From: VAZQ01 sp963756715
GTDB lineage: Bacteria; Pseudomonadota; Alphaproteobacteria; Rhizobiales; Xanthobacteraceae
Length of the DNA stretch: 64,000 bases
Direction: 5' to 3'
Assembly (NCBI GenBank): GCA_963756715.1
Contig: CAVWOV010000020.1
Location: 62,001 to 126,000, forward strand
Part shown: in pieces, positions 17,991 to 25,504 of the stretch
Layout of the letters: each line of letters begins with the position of its first letter
Numbering within the stretch: position 1 is the stretch's first letter
The notes under the pieces: model-generated
Seen by the model: only the letters and a program-made list of their open reading frames with translations
Told to the model about the DNA's origin: nothing
The model's database searches: none
Translations under genes and position numbers: made by a program

Positions 17991-18513
17991 GGGTCGCTCC
18001 CAACAGATTTCCATTTTGACCGCAGGCGATGTCCGGCGGCCCACGAACTATGAACACTTGCGGGGGCAAATTCTTCCGTGCTCACAGATAATTGCACGGC
18101 GCGCCGGACGCGGTGAGGTTTCATCGGCGCGTAATGCAGCCGTCAAGAAAACGATACGTGCGGCTGGCCAGAGTATTGTCGAGGGATCATCAGTAGCGCA
18201 CGCACTGATTGAACGGTCGTGGGCCGGGCGTATGCTTGGATGGATGAGCTGCTCCAAGATTTGCGTTGCATCCCATTGAAACCTTCCATCGCCATACTCA
18301 TTCTTTTGTCAGCTGCGATGGAACTCCGATATGGAACATCCGACCACAGTCCGGGTGTGTGTCGATCCAACCATGCGGCGGCTGGTGTCCGCTGCCAGTC
18401 TAGTGCGGCATGAACCCGGGCGGGCGACTGCTCTGATGTGACACGGCTGCCGCAACGCGCGAGCGGCGGCGAACGGAGCCCATCCTGGCTGTTCACAGGA
18501 AAGGAGTTCCGAA
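17991..18513. other. Intergenic region without a recognised gene
   Basis: About 520 bases between the divergent lectin-like gene and the gene at 18514. Short open frames at 18048-18257 and 18143-18580 on the minus strand show no family features. The last 30 bases contain the AGGAAAGGAG ribosome site for the 18514 gene. I see no structured element. Confidence 0.5.
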
Positions 18514-18945
18514 ATGTGTGACTATAGTCTGCATCAAGTCGCCACGCGGGCGGCCAAGGTCGCCGATCAGTTGGTGACATCGCGTTTCAGCAACTCGATC
18601 ACCCGCGGCTTCACCGCTGTCGGCGAACCTGAGGTGGCCGTGTGCCTGCTGCCGGGAACTGAAATCGCGTTCGAGAAAGATGTCGAATGTGAACCGTCCT
18701 TCGGCATCGGCATTCTCCCGACCAAGAAGACCGGACAGCGCCTCGCGCGCTTCCGCCAAGTCGATTTGGATAAACCGACCACCCATCACGACGCGCTGGA
18801 ATTCCCCAACGGGCAGGTGGTGCTGCTGACGCGAGTGTGTGAAGGGCAACGCGCGACCGTGCTGCAATTGCCGGCCGTTGCGCAGCCGCCGGCTGGTGTG
18901 GCGAAACTCCCGCAGCCGCCTGCCGCGCGGATCATCTACACCTGA
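18514..18945 (+). CDS. Conserved hypothetical protein
   Basis: A 143-residue soluble protein starting MCDYSLHQVATRAAKVADQL with a very good ribosome site (AGGAAAGGAG) upstream. The middle contains EPEVAVCLLPGTEIAF and GQRLARFRQVDLDKP, and the C-terminus is proline-rich. I recognise no domain. The MCDYSLH start with two early cysteines/histidines hints at a metal or redox site, but this is a guess. A hairpin terminator at 18986-19011 follows. Confidence 0.65.
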   Translation: MCDYSLHQVATRAAKVADQLVTSRFSNSITRGFTAVGEPEVAVCLLPGTEIAFEKDVECEPSFGIGILPTKKTGQRLARFRQVDLDKPTTHHDALEFPNGQVVLLTRVCEGQRATVLQLPAVAQPPAGVAKLPQPPAARIIYT

Positions 18946-18985
18946 TCGAGCGTCCTTGCCGCTTGATGCGGTGGTAGAAAAGCGA

Positions 18986-19011
18986 AGAGCCACCGGCTTG
19001 CCGGTGGCTCT
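18986..19011 (+). terminator. Intrinsic terminator-like hairpin
   Basis: AGAGCCACCGGC (18986-18997) pairs perfectly with GCCGGTGGCTCT (19000-19011), 41 bases after the preceding stop codon. The T-run is weak (GCTATTTCG). Confidence 0.7.
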
Positions 19012-19068
19012 GCTATTTCGATGGGCATTTGACGTCGGACGCAGGCTCGCCCGCGTCGGAGTCACGTA

Positions 19069-19281
19069 TCAGGGAACGAGTGACGTCTCGACCTCGCGAA
19101 ACGAAACCAGCGTCTCGAACTTGTAGCCGCATGCATCGCACTCCCAAAGGTGCCGCACGCGATGCCGTTCGAGATATTCCGACCATTCAGGGAGGAAGAT
19201 GGTCTCCCCGCATTGCGCACACTTGTTGACGGTCTTGGCCTCAAGGTATTTTCTTCGAGCGCTAGTGGTTCGAACTTCCAC
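19069..19281 (-). CDS. Small zinc-ribbon protein
   Basis: A 70-residue protein starting from GTG at 19281, supported by GGAGG six bases upstream. Two CxxC knuckles (KCAQCGETI and WECDACGYKF) about 30 residues apart form a rubredoxin-type zinc ribbon. The end FETLVSFREVE resembles short zinc-ribbon proteins of unknown role in Rhizobiales. It is cytoplasmic with no signal. Confidence 0.68.
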   Translation of the reverse strand: MEVRTTSARRKYLEAKTVNKCAQCGETIFLPEWSEYLERHRVRHLWECDACGYKFETLVSFREVETSLVP

Positions 19282-19459
19282 GGCGTTCCTCCGCCACTGA
19301 GATTGTCTCCCCGCACCCTCGCCGGACCCCCGTATACCGGAAATCTCGGCACAATGAAGCAGCCTCCCTGACCTAACGGTCGGAAGGCTTGCCGGGAAAA
19401 ATTACGCTGCGTTTATTTCGTTGGGCGGCGCATCATTGCGCGTCGCAACATATGCGCCG

Positions 19460-19699
19460 CTAGGGGCGGCAGTTGCCCTTGGAAGCTTCGAAGCGAAGTG
19501 CCTGCCAGGCGACGTCGTAGTCCGGCATGTTCCACGCCAGCAGGACCCAGCCGTCGCCCCAAGGCATGGTGTTGTTGTCGTTATTCCAGATCTGGCAATC
19601 GCCCGACGACCAGCGGACGAGATTGTAGTCGGCGCGCACCGGGCTCGAGACCGAAATCGCGATTGCTGCGGCGCACAGGGCAAGGGTCCAGCGGGACAT
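19460..19699 (-). CDS. Small secreted protein with GDCxIW motif (paralogue 1)
   Basis: A 79-residue exported protein with signal MSRWTLALCAAAIAISVSSP, cleaved near VRA-DYN. The mature part has LVRWSSGDCQIWNNDNN, GDGWVLLAWNM and a terminal NCRP. The two cysteines could form one disulfide. A second copy of the same design lies at 22756-23004, so the core W-S/T-x-GDC-x-IW-x-ND is conserved between two genes 3 kb apart. Function is unknown. I chose Met at 19699, which has a GGAG site; Met four codons upstream is possible. Confidence 0.65.
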   Translation of the reverse strand: MSRWTLALCAAAIAISVSSPVRADYNLVRWSSGDCQIWNNDNNTMPWGDGWVLLAWNMPDYDVAWQALRFEASKGNCRP

Positions 19700-19906
19700 A
19701 AACAACTCCATTGTGCCCCCCGTTCCGATGAACCCCGGACACGAAAATATTATCGTGCGTGGGATCAATCAACGGACCGCCAGGGACGGTTCGCTTCGAG
19801 GGTTAAGGCTTCCTCCACACCGGCGGCGGCCAGAGCCTTTCTATGAGGACCGCCAACGCTATAGTGTCCGCAGCTACGCAGAAGGTTCAAACAAACGGAG
19901 ACTCCC

Positions 19907-20101
19907 ATGCCAGAAATCTACGTTCATGCCGTCAAGGGCCGCTCGGTCGAGCAGAAACGTGCGCTCGTGAAGGACATCACCGACGCCGTGGTGAAGAACC
20001 TGTCGGTCCCGGCCGAAGCCGTGATGGTCGAATTCATCGAGACCGAGCCCAATTCCAAGGCCAAAGGCGGCGTTCTGTTCAGCGACCGCGCGCCGCGCTA
20101 G
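19907..20101 (+). CDS. 4-oxalocrotonate tautomerase family enzyme
   Basis: A 64-residue tautomerase. After Met removal the catalytic Pro1 is exposed (M-PEIYVHAVKGRS). Arg and Phe positions of the 4-OT site appear in GRSVEQKRALVKDIT and VEFIETEPNSKAKGGVLFSDR. 4-OT enzymes interconvert 2-hydroxymuconate and oxalocrotonate in meta-cleavage pathways, but small paralogues act on many enols. GGAG lies before the start. The stop codon TAG is part of the CTAGTG that opens a long palindromic element (20098-20176). Confidence 0.88.
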   Translation: MPEIYVHAVKGRSVEQKRALVKDITDAVVKNLSVPAEAVMVEFIETEPNSKAKGGVLFSDRAPR

Positions 20102-20176
20102 TGGAGTGGATTTGACGTTCGCTACCCGCCTCGCCGCGAGTCCACGAAGCGAATGTCAAATCCAAAACTCCACCAG
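20098..20176 (-). repeat. REP-like palindrome A1 (inverted member of a pair)
   Basis: A long imperfect stem-loop. CTAGTGGAGT (20098-20107) pairs with ACTCCACCAG (20167-20176) with one mismatch. GGATTTGACGTTCGCT pairs with AGCGAATGTCAAATCC through one G-T wobble. A 3-base AAA bulge (20164-20166) lies on the right arm. The loop (about 24 bases) contains CGCCGCGAGTCC. Read on the minus strand it has the same architecture as A2, B2 and the inverted B1: CTAGTG outer stem, TTT bulge, inner stem ending in TTCGC, then the loop. It supplies the stop codon of the 4-OT gene. Confidence 0.8.
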
Positions 20177-20189
20177 TAGCTTATAGTTG

Positions 20190-20265
20190 CTAGTGGTCCT
20201 TTGATTCTAACATTCGCAAAATAGCCCGCCGAAAAGGGGTGCGAATGTTAGAATCGGACCACTAG
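20190..20265 (+). repeat. REP-like palindrome A2 (forward member of a pair)
   Basis: CTAGTGGTCC (20190-20199) pairs with GGACCACTAG (20256-20265). After a TTT bulge on the left arm, GATTCTAACATTCGCA (20203-20218) pairs perfectly with its complement at 20240-20255. The loop is about 21 bases. A1 and A2 are inverted relative to each other across a 13-base spacer. The design matches 53189-53263 although the stem sequence differs. Confidence 0.85.
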
Positions 20266-20310
20266 GCGGCTTGACGCCCGCCACGGGTCGCCGCCGGGGA
20301 GGGGGCCGAC

Positions 20311-21066
20311 ATGACCAATCTGGACGGCAAGACCGCGCTGGTGACGGGCGCCGCCTCGGGCATCGGGCTCGCGACTGCCGAGCTCTTCGCCAGCCGGGGT
20401 GCGCGGGTTGCACTGAACTACCTGCCTGACGATCCGCGCGGGCCCGCCGCCGTGGCGGGCCTTTGCGCCGCGGGCTGCAAGGCGATCGGTGCGCCTGGCA
20501 ACGTCGCCAAGCCGGGAGAGGCCGAAGCCATGGTCCGCGCGGCGATCGAGGCGCTCGGCCGGCTCGATTTTCTGGCCAACAATGCCGGCACCTCGAACAC
20601 CATCGAGCCGATCCCGCCGGCCGATATGGACAAGCTGACCGAGGAATTCTGGGCGACGATCCTCACCACCAACCTGATCGGGCCGTTCCGCTGCACGCAT
20701 GCGGCGATGGACGCGCTCAAGGCGGCGCACGGCGCGGTCTGCAATACCGCCTCCGTCGCCGGCCTCAACATGCCGGGCTCCAGCATGGCCTACGGGGCGA
20801 GCAAGGCGGGCCTGATCAGCCTCACCAAGAATCTAGCCCGTGCGCTGGCGCCGCAGGCGCGCGTGAATGCAGTCGCGCCCGGATTCGTCGATACCGAATG
20901 GACGAAGCCATGGCCCGCGGCGCGCAAGCAGGCCTCGATCGAGCGCACGCTGCTCAAGCGGGCTTGCACGCCGGCCGATATCGCGGCTGCGGTGGTGTTT
21001 CTCTGTGCCGACACCAGCATGGTGACGGCACAGACCCTCGTGGTTGACGGCGGGTATTCGCTTTAG
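20311..21066 (+). CDS. SDR family NAD(P)-dependent oxidoreductase
   Basis: Classical short-chain dehydrogenase of 251 residues. The cofactor motif TGAASGIG is at about residues 12-19, NNAG at 90-93, the catalytic serine is in NTASVAG, and YGASKAG supplies the YxxxK pair. The ending VVDGGYSL is typical of the FabG-like class. The acidic residue expected for NAD preference at the end of beta2 is not evident (RVALNYLPDD), so NADP use is possible. The substrate is unknown. The start at 20311 has GGGGAGGGGG upstream. It lies just after the A1/A2 palindromes. Confidence 0.85.
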   Translation: MTNLDGKTALVTGAASGIGLATAELFASRGARVALNYLPDDPRGPAAVAGLCAAGCKAIGAPGNVAKPGEAEAMVRAAIEALGRLDFLANNAGTSNTIEPIPPADMDKLTEEFWATILTTNLIGPFRCTHAAMDALKAAHGAVCNTASVAGLNMPGSSMAYGASKAGLISLTKNLARALAPQARVNAVAPGFVDTEWTKPWPAARKQASIERTLLKRACTPADIAAAVVFLCADTSMVTAQTLVVDGGYSL

Positions 21067-21082
21067 CCGCGCGGCGGCGGAG

Positions 21083-21442
21083 CTACAGGCTGCGTCCGTC
21101 GAACGGCGTGATCGTCAGGGCGCTGATGTCGATATCATCGAGACAGCGGACATTGACGGCGACCATCTCCTGGCCGCTCGGCGCCGCCCCGCGTGAAAAC
21201 GATCCCACCCCGCATTGCGGACAGAAGTAGTGGTGAATCGTTTTCTTGCCGAATTGGTAATCGGCGAGATCGTCGTTGCCGGCCCGCAGCGCGAAGTGCT
21301 CGACGGGCACGAAGGTCCACAGCGCGCCGCGCTTCTGGCAGATCGAGCAGTTGCACTGTGCGACGGTCGTGAGATCGGTCGTGACGTCATAACGGATCTG
21401 ACCGCAATGGCATCCGCCGGAATAGTTTTTCGCGTCAGCCAT
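21083..21442 (-). CDS. GFA (glutathione-dependent formaldehyde-activating)-like zinc protein
   Basis: A CENP-V/GFA domain protein of about 119 residues. Zinc ligands are visible as GGCHCGQIRYD, CNCSICQKRG and YFCPQCGVGSF. The family founder, Gfa, accelerates formation of S-hydroxymethylglutathione, but most members are uncharacterised. The start at 21442 (MADAKNYSGGCHCG) is chosen over an upstream GTG for family fit. It converges on the SDR gene with 16 bases between stops. Confidence 0.8.
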   Translation of the reverse strand: MADAKNYSGGCHCGQIRYDVTTDLTTVAQCNCSICQKRGALWTFVPVEHFALRAGNDDLADYQFGKKTIHHYFCPQCGVGSFSRGAAPSGQEMVAVNVRCLDDIDISALTITPFDGRSL

Positions 21443-21487
21443 GTTGGCCTCTATCTTCACAATGGTTGTGAGGCCGCATGCGGCCGG

Positions 21488-22063
21488 TCACTTCTTCTGG
21501 AATTCGATGCGCTTGTCGGGACGCTCCAGGTCGACGTGCAGCGCCTCGCACAGCCGGTTGGAATAGTTCCACATGCCGCAGAACACCGTGAGTTCCACAA
21601 TCTGCTTTTCGGAAAAATGCTTGCGCATCTCGGCGAACGCCGCGTCATCATCGCGCGCCGTCATCTGGGTGACGGCGTCCGCCCAACGAATCGCTGCCTT
21701 CTGCCGGTCGTCGAGGTCGGGTGAACGCAGATAGTCGTCACGCTGCGCGGCGGCGATCTGCGCTTCCGATAGGCCGACCTTCCGGCCCAGCGGCACGTTG
21801 TGCGACATGCAATAGGCGCTCTGGTTGAGTGCCGACGTCTTGATGATGACGAGTTGCTGGATCTTCACGTATTCCGGATCGGTGCCGACGTTATCCAACC
21901 GGATGCTTTGGTTCGGCAGCATCCAACCGGCCAGCGCAGCAGGCTGATGCGCCAGAACCTGTGAGAAGTTGCTGATCCGGCCCCATTGCTTGACAACGCC
22001 GTCATAGACCTCGCGGGTGGCCGCGTCGGCCTCCTCCGGCTTGATCATTTTCACGCGCGCCAC
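21488..22063 (-). CDS. Carboxymuconolactone decarboxylase family protein (AhpD-like)
   Basis: An all-helical CMD/AhpD-fold protein of 191 residues. The active-site helix reads NQSAYCMSHNVPLGRKVGL, with one cysteine and the conserved histidine instead of the AhpD CxxC pair. The N-terminus MIKPEEADAATREVYDG is typical of the subgroup annotated carboxymuconolactone decarboxylase. GTG start at 22063 with GGGAG upstream. It may be co-transcribed with the GFA gene, whose start lies 46 bases downstream. Role: peroxidase-like or decarboxylase, unresolved. Confidence 0.8.
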   Translation of the reverse strand: MARVKMIKPEEADAATREVYDGVVKQWGRISNFSQVLAHQPAALAGWMLPNQSIRLDNVGTDPEYVKIQQLVIIKTSALNQSAYCMSHNVPLGRKVGLSEAQIAAAQRDDYLRSPDLDDRQKAAIRWADAVTQMTARDDDAAFAEMRKHFSEKQIVELTVFCGMWNYSNRLCEALHVDLERPDKRIEFQKK

Positions 22064-22145
22064 GCGAGGCTCCCGGTTGCATCTTCAATTCCGCGCTGCG
22101 ATTCCTACATACGGCCTCGACAATTGCAAATCCGAGGGCCGATCG

Positions 22146-22673
22146 ATGAACCCGTCCTGGCGCTACTTTGCCGCGCTGCCAATCGCTTTTGCGGTGCTGC
22201 TCGGGCTTGCACCGGCGCGTGCTGCCGACGAGCCCGACCTGATCTTCAAGCGTTCGACCGTGTTCAAATGGCTTACGCCGAACGACAAGCTCGCGACCTA
22301 CGGTCTCGACGATCCGGAGGTGGAAGGCGTCGCCTGCCACTTTACGGTTCCAGAGAAGGGTGGCTTCTCAGGCTGGATCGGCGTCGCCGAGGAGGTGTCG
22401 GATATTTCGCTTGCCTGCCGGCAGACGGGGCCGATCCATTTCAAGGGCAAGTTCGCGCAGGGTGAGGACATGTTCCGCAAGCGGCGGTCGCTGTTCTTCA
22501 AGAAGATGCAGATCGTGCGCGGCTGCGACACGAAACGAAACGTGCTCGTGTACATGGTCTATTCCGACCGTATCATTGAAGGCTCGCCAAAGAACTCGAC
22601 CTCCTCGGTGCCGATCATGCCGTGGGGCGCGAACGCCGAGGTGCCGCGTTGCGCGGATTTTGTCGAGAAGTGA
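22146..22673 (+). CDS. CreA family periplasmic protein
   Basis: A 175-residue exported protein. The signal ends near ARAADEPD. The mature part has the CreA hallmarks VFKWLTPNDKL, EVEGVACHFTVPEKGG, EVSDISLACRQTGP and a long FRKRRSLFFKKMQIVRG stretch. E. coli CreA is encoded with the CreBCD system, but its molecular role is unknown. No creB/C is adjacent here. A terminator follows at 22697-22723. Start Met at 22146 fits the signal peptide. Confidence 0.8.
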   Translation: MNPSWRYFAALPIAFAVLLGLAPARAADEPDLIFKRSTVFKWLTPNDKLATYGLDDPEVEGVACHFTVPEKGGFSGWIGVAEEVSDISLACRQTGPIHFKGKFAQGEDMFRKRRSLFFKKMQIVRGCDTKRNVLVYMVYSDRIIEGSPKNSTSSVPIMPWGANAEVPRCADFVEK

Positions 22674-22696
22674 GCCTGCAGCGGCGTCGGCAAAAA

Positions 22697-22723
22697 AAAT
22701 CGCCCAGCTAGGCTGGGCGATTT
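22697..22723. terminator. Bidirectional intrinsic terminator
   Basis: AAATCGCCCAGC (22697-22708) pairs with GCTGGGCGATTT (22712-22723) around TAG. An A-run precedes and a T-rich stretch follows, so it can serve both the CreA gene and the convergent gene at 22756. Confidence 0.9.
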
Positions 22724-22755
22724 CTTTCAACAGTAATCGCTGGTGAATGGCAGGA

Positions 22756-23004
22756 TCAGAGGTTGCACCTGCGCCGCGACTGCAGCCAGCCGAGCTTGCC
22801 GAACGCGCCCGAGTAGGTGCGCGAGAAGGCCACCGCTCTCCAGCCGCCACCCAGCGGCGCATTGATGTCGTTGTGCCAAATCTTGCAGTCGCCGTTGGTC
22901 CACTGGACCACGACCCATTCGGGCCGCCAAGCCGCGGAGGCAGACGGAACCACCGAGGTGAGAGCCAGCATCAGTGCTCCCAGAGCGAGCGCGAAACGCT
23001 TCAT
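22756..23004 (-). CDS. Small secreted protein with GDCxIW motif (paralogue 2)
   Basis: An 82-residue exported protein with signal MKRFALALGALMLALTSVVP, cleaved near ASA-AWRP. The mature part reads WVVVQWTNGDCKIWHND, GGGWRAVAFSRTYSGAF and ends RRRCNL. It shares the W-T/S-x-GDC-x-IW-x-ND core, the GGW/GDGW step and a terminal cysteine with the protein at 19460-19699. One disulfide is likely. I know no function. Confidence 0.65.
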   Translation of the reverse strand: MKRFALALGALMLALTSVVPSASAAWRPEWVVVQWTNGDCKIWHNDINAPLGGGWRAVAFSRTYSGAFGKLGWLQSRRRCNL

Positions 23005-23293
23005 TGTGGGTATCTCCATCGAAAAATCGGCCACAGGTCGGAAGCCGTCCCAACCTTGATGTCCCATTATAGTGCAACAATCGCGTTAGGCCAGTGGGAA
23101 GAACATCGGTGGTGAAATTTGCTGGAATCACAATGCTCAAAATGTTGGCGCACCAAGCGCGCCGGATGGTTCAGCCTGGGGATAACTGCGCCGCAAAGCG
23201 CCGAGCGGCAGGGGGGCTTCAGACGAATGTGAAGAGCAAATCGACGTGACGGAGGCTAGAAACGATCGGCCGGAATGGGGAGGGGGAACACTC

Positions 23294-23710
23294 ATGAACA
23301 TCCAGGACACCGCCGCGCGGCTTGCGCCCTATGTGCTCAGCATCGTGCGAATCGTCGCCGCGCTGCTGTTTCTCGAGCACGGCACGTCGCGCCTGTTTGG
23401 CTGGCCCTCACCGATTCCGACGCCGGCGTTCCTGTCGATGTACTGGTTCGCCGGCGCCATCGAACTTGTCGGCGGTATCCTGCTGGTGCTCGGACTGTTT
23501 ACCCGGCCGGCGGCGCTGATCATGTCGGGCGAGATGGCGTTCGCCTATTTCATCAGCCATGCGCCTGCGAGCTTCTTCCCGATTCTCAACCGCGGCGACG
23601 GCGCCATCCTGTACTGCTTTATTTTCCTCTATATCGCGTTTGCCGGCGGCGGTCCGTGGAGTCTCGATGCCTTGCTTGGCCGCAGGGGTGATCCGCCGCG
23701 ATCCGTTTGA
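23294..23710 (+). CDS. DoxX family membrane protein
   Basis: A 138-residue inner-membrane protein with four helices: VLSIVRIVAALLFLEHG, FAGAIELVGGILLVLGL, AALIMSGEMAFAYFISH and AILYCFIFLYIAFAGGG. The LFLEHGTSRLFGWP and GPWSLDALLG patterns are typical DoxX. Members were linked to thiosulfate:quinone oxidoreductase and to oxidative-stress complexes, but most are uncharacterised. The start has GGGGAGGGGG upstream. Confidence 0.85.
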   Translation: MNIQDTAARLAPYVLSIVRIVAALLFLEHGTSRLFGWPSPIPTPAFLSMYWFAGAIELVGGILLVLGLFTRPAALIMSGEMAFAYFISHAPASFFPILNRGDGAILYCFIFLYIAFAGGGPWSLDALLGRRGDPPRSV

Positions 23711-23788
23711 TCGCGACACCGTGTCCTGACAGCCCCTGGCCCGTTCGTGTAGGGTGTCTGGTTGTGATGAACGACCAAGGGGCTGGCC

Positions 23789-24109
23789 ATGGTCAACGTC
23801 ATCGAGACGACGCCACAGCGGCTGGTATTGCAATCCGCCTCGACCACCCTGACGCTCGACAAGGATGCCGCCAACGCATGCTTGCAGCGCAAGATGCTGC
23901 TGTGGGCGCTCAAGCCGGTCGAGCGGCCGATCGCCGAGATCGTGAACGTCTCAATCGCTACCTCACTCGACCGCGCTTCCGGCGTCGAGATTTGTCACAC
24001 GATGGTGGGAATGCGTGGGGGCGAGGCCTGGGCATTGCCGACCGCCAACAAGCAGGATGCCGAGGCGACGGCGGCGGCGATCCGCGCGTTTCTCGGCGTC
24101 GGCCGCTAG
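23789..24109 (+). CDS. Conserved hypothetical protein
   Basis: A 106-residue soluble protein: MVNVIETTPQRLVLQSASTT, LTLDKDAANACLQRKMLLWA, PIAEIVNVSIATSLDRASG, EICHTMVGMRGGEAWALPTA and a C-terminal helix. The alternating beta pattern resembles PH-like small domains of alphaproteobacterial proteins, but I cannot assign a family. Its stop codon TAG is part of the CTAGGG that opens a palindromic element (24106-24181). Confidence 0.6.
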   Translation: MVNVIETTPQRLVLQSASTTLTLDKDAANACLQRKMLLWALKPVERPIAEIVNVSIATSLDRASGVEICHTMVGMRGGEAWALPTANKQDAEATAAAIRAFLGVGR

Positions 24110-24181
24110 GGAGCGGTTCAGAAGTCCGCATCATTCTTGCTGCGAACTCAGCATGCGGACTTCTGGACCAAAGCGCCCCTA
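24106..24181 (-). repeat. REP-like palindrome C (solitary)
   Basis: GGTTCAGAAGTCCGCA (24115-24130) pairs with TGCGGACTTCTGGACC (24154-24169) with one wobble, followed by AAA and an imperfect outer arm GCGCCCCTA that faces CTAGGGAGC. The arm and the first half of the loop are nearly identical to element B1 at 53099-53176 (TTCAGAAGTCCGCATCATTC). No second member lies nearby. It overlaps the stop codon of the preceding gene. Confidence 0.8.
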
Positions 24182-24209
24182 ATGTCTGGCGGCGTTCTGA
24201 AACCGGTGT

Positions 24210-24569
24210 TCAGCGCGCCGGCGGATAGTCCTCCCAGCGCGGCAGGGCGAGCTTGCGGGCTCGCCAGCGGTAATAAGCCGCCATGACGACGCCGAAGCCG
24301 AGCCCCGCGAGCACCGACGAAACGAGGCCGATGACCAGCGGCATGTTCTGCGTCCGCCACAGCAGGAGCCACATCAGCAGGCCCCACGTGACGGCGAAGA
24401 ACAGCCCCATGCCGAGCGCAAGCGGCCAGAAGCCGATGAAGTGTGGCGGCGGCACCTCGATGCCGAGCTGCCAGAGCAGGCGATAGATCGGGGGCGCGGT
24501 GGTGAAGCGGCTCACGCCCTTGCGGCCCAGGTCATCAAGCAGGTGATCGACTTTCTCGCGATGGTCCAT
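24210..24569 (-). CDS. DUF6404-like small membrane protein
   Basis: A 119-residue protein. The cytoplasmic N-terminus reads MDHREKVDHLLDDLGRKGV and TTAPPIYRLLWQLGIEVPPP. Two membrane helices follow (LALGMGLFFAVTWGLLMWLL and LVIGLVSSVLAGLGFGVVMA), then a basic tail LPRWEDYPPAR. This layout matches the DUF6404 family; its function is unknown. Confidence 0.7.
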   Translation of the reverse strand: MDHREKVDHLLDDLGRKGVSRFTTAPPIYRLLWQLGIEVPPPHFIGFWPLALGMGLFFAVTWGLLMWLLLWRTQNMPLVIGLVSSVLAGLGFGVVMAAYYRWRARKLALPRWEDYPPAR

Positions 24570-24684
24570 GGCCGCGCCCTTCATCCGGCAGACAGGCTGC
24601 GAGCTTAGCCGAAGCCGCGGCCGGCGGTAGCGGCCGGCGGGCCGCGCCTGCTAAAAGAGACGTGGACATCCGGAAGGGAACGCC

Positions 24685-25068
24685 ATGGATCAGAAAACTG
24701 ACATCAGCATCGAGGAGATGCACGCGCGGATGCTGAAGAAGCAGCTCTGGGTGGTGATCACTCGTGCGGTCAAGCCGCCGGAGGAAGTGATGCAGCACCT
24801 CAAGGCGCATCTCGAGCACCAGATCAGGCTCGAGAAGGACGGCATCATGTATGGCGCCGGACCCGCGACCGCGCCGGGCGACACGCGCGCGTCGTTCGGC
24901 TTGATCATCATCCGCGCCAAGGACGAAGCCGAGGCGCGGCGGATCGCCGATTCCGACCCGATGCATTCCTCGGGCGTGCGCCAGTACGAACTCTATGCGT
25001 GGTCGCTGAACGAAGGGCGCATCAACGTGACGCTGGATTTCTCCGACCAGAGTTTTCGCTTCGCCTGA
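24685..25068 (+). CDS. YciI-related protein
   Basis: A 127-residue protein with a ferredoxin-like YciI/muconolactone-isomerase fold. Evidence is LWVVITRAVKPPEEVMQHL, HLEHQIRLEKDGIMYGAGPA, FGLIIIRAKDEAEARRIADS and DPMHSSGVRQYELYAW. The H-x-E-H-Q and DPxxxxG positions match YciI-like active sites. Small-molecule isomerase or binding role; not resolved. GGAAGGGA precedes the start. Confidence 0.72.
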   Translation: MDQKTDISIEEMHARMLKKQLWVVITRAVKPPEEVMQHLKAHLEHQIRLEKDGIMYGAGPATAPGDTRASFGLIIIRAKDEAEARRIADSDPMHSSGVRQYELYAWSLNEGRINVTLDFSDQSFRFA

Positions 25069-25184
25069 CCGGCGAACGGATCGTTGCGCGGCGGCTCCCT
25101 GACCCCTGTGCCGGACGGGTTGAGCGGCAGCGGTGCTGAATTATATTCAGCACCTGTCACGTCATTGCGCGCAGGAAGGTCGTC

Positions 25185-25490
25185 ATGGCCAAAACCCTCG
25201 TCAAGCCGGACACCGAGGTCAAGCCGAAGACCAAGCGGCCGCCGCTCTACAAGGTCATCCTGATCAACGACGACTATACGCCGCGCGAGTTCGTCGTGCA
25301 GGTGCTCAAGGCGGTGTTCCGCATGAACGTCGAGCACGCCTATCACGTGATGATGACGGCGCACCGGCGCGGTGTCTGCGTCATCGCGGTCTACACGCAG
25401 GACGTCGCCGACACCAAGGCCAAGGAAGCGACCGAACTGGGCAAGAGCCAGGGCTATCCGCTCTACTTCACGACCGAGCCCGAGGAATAG
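25185..25490 (+). CDS. clpS: ATP-dependent Clp protease adaptor ClpS
   Basis: A 101-residue ClpS. The disordered N-terminal extension is followed by LYKVILINDDYTPREFVVQVL, with the N-degron pocket residues NDD-T, then VEHAYHVMMTAHRRGVCVIAVYT. ClpS delivers N-end-rule substrates to ClpAP. clpA is not adjacent here. Many alphaproteobacteria carry two ClpS proteins; with no clpA next door this could be either the main or the second copy. Confidence 0.92.
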   Translation: MAKTLVKPDTEVKPKTKRPPLYKVILINDDYTPREFVVQVLKAVFRMNVEHAYHVMMTAHRRGVCVIAVYTQDVADTKAKEATELGKSQGYPLYFTTEPEE

Positions 25491-25504
25491 CGCCGCGGCC
25501 CGCG

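Noticed and set aside
20098..20265. Reading the palindromes as simple Rho-independent terminators
   Set aside because: They lack T-runs after the stems, occur in inverted pairs, share bulge and loop features across loci, and sit also upstream of genes (53099-53263). A repeat family fits better.
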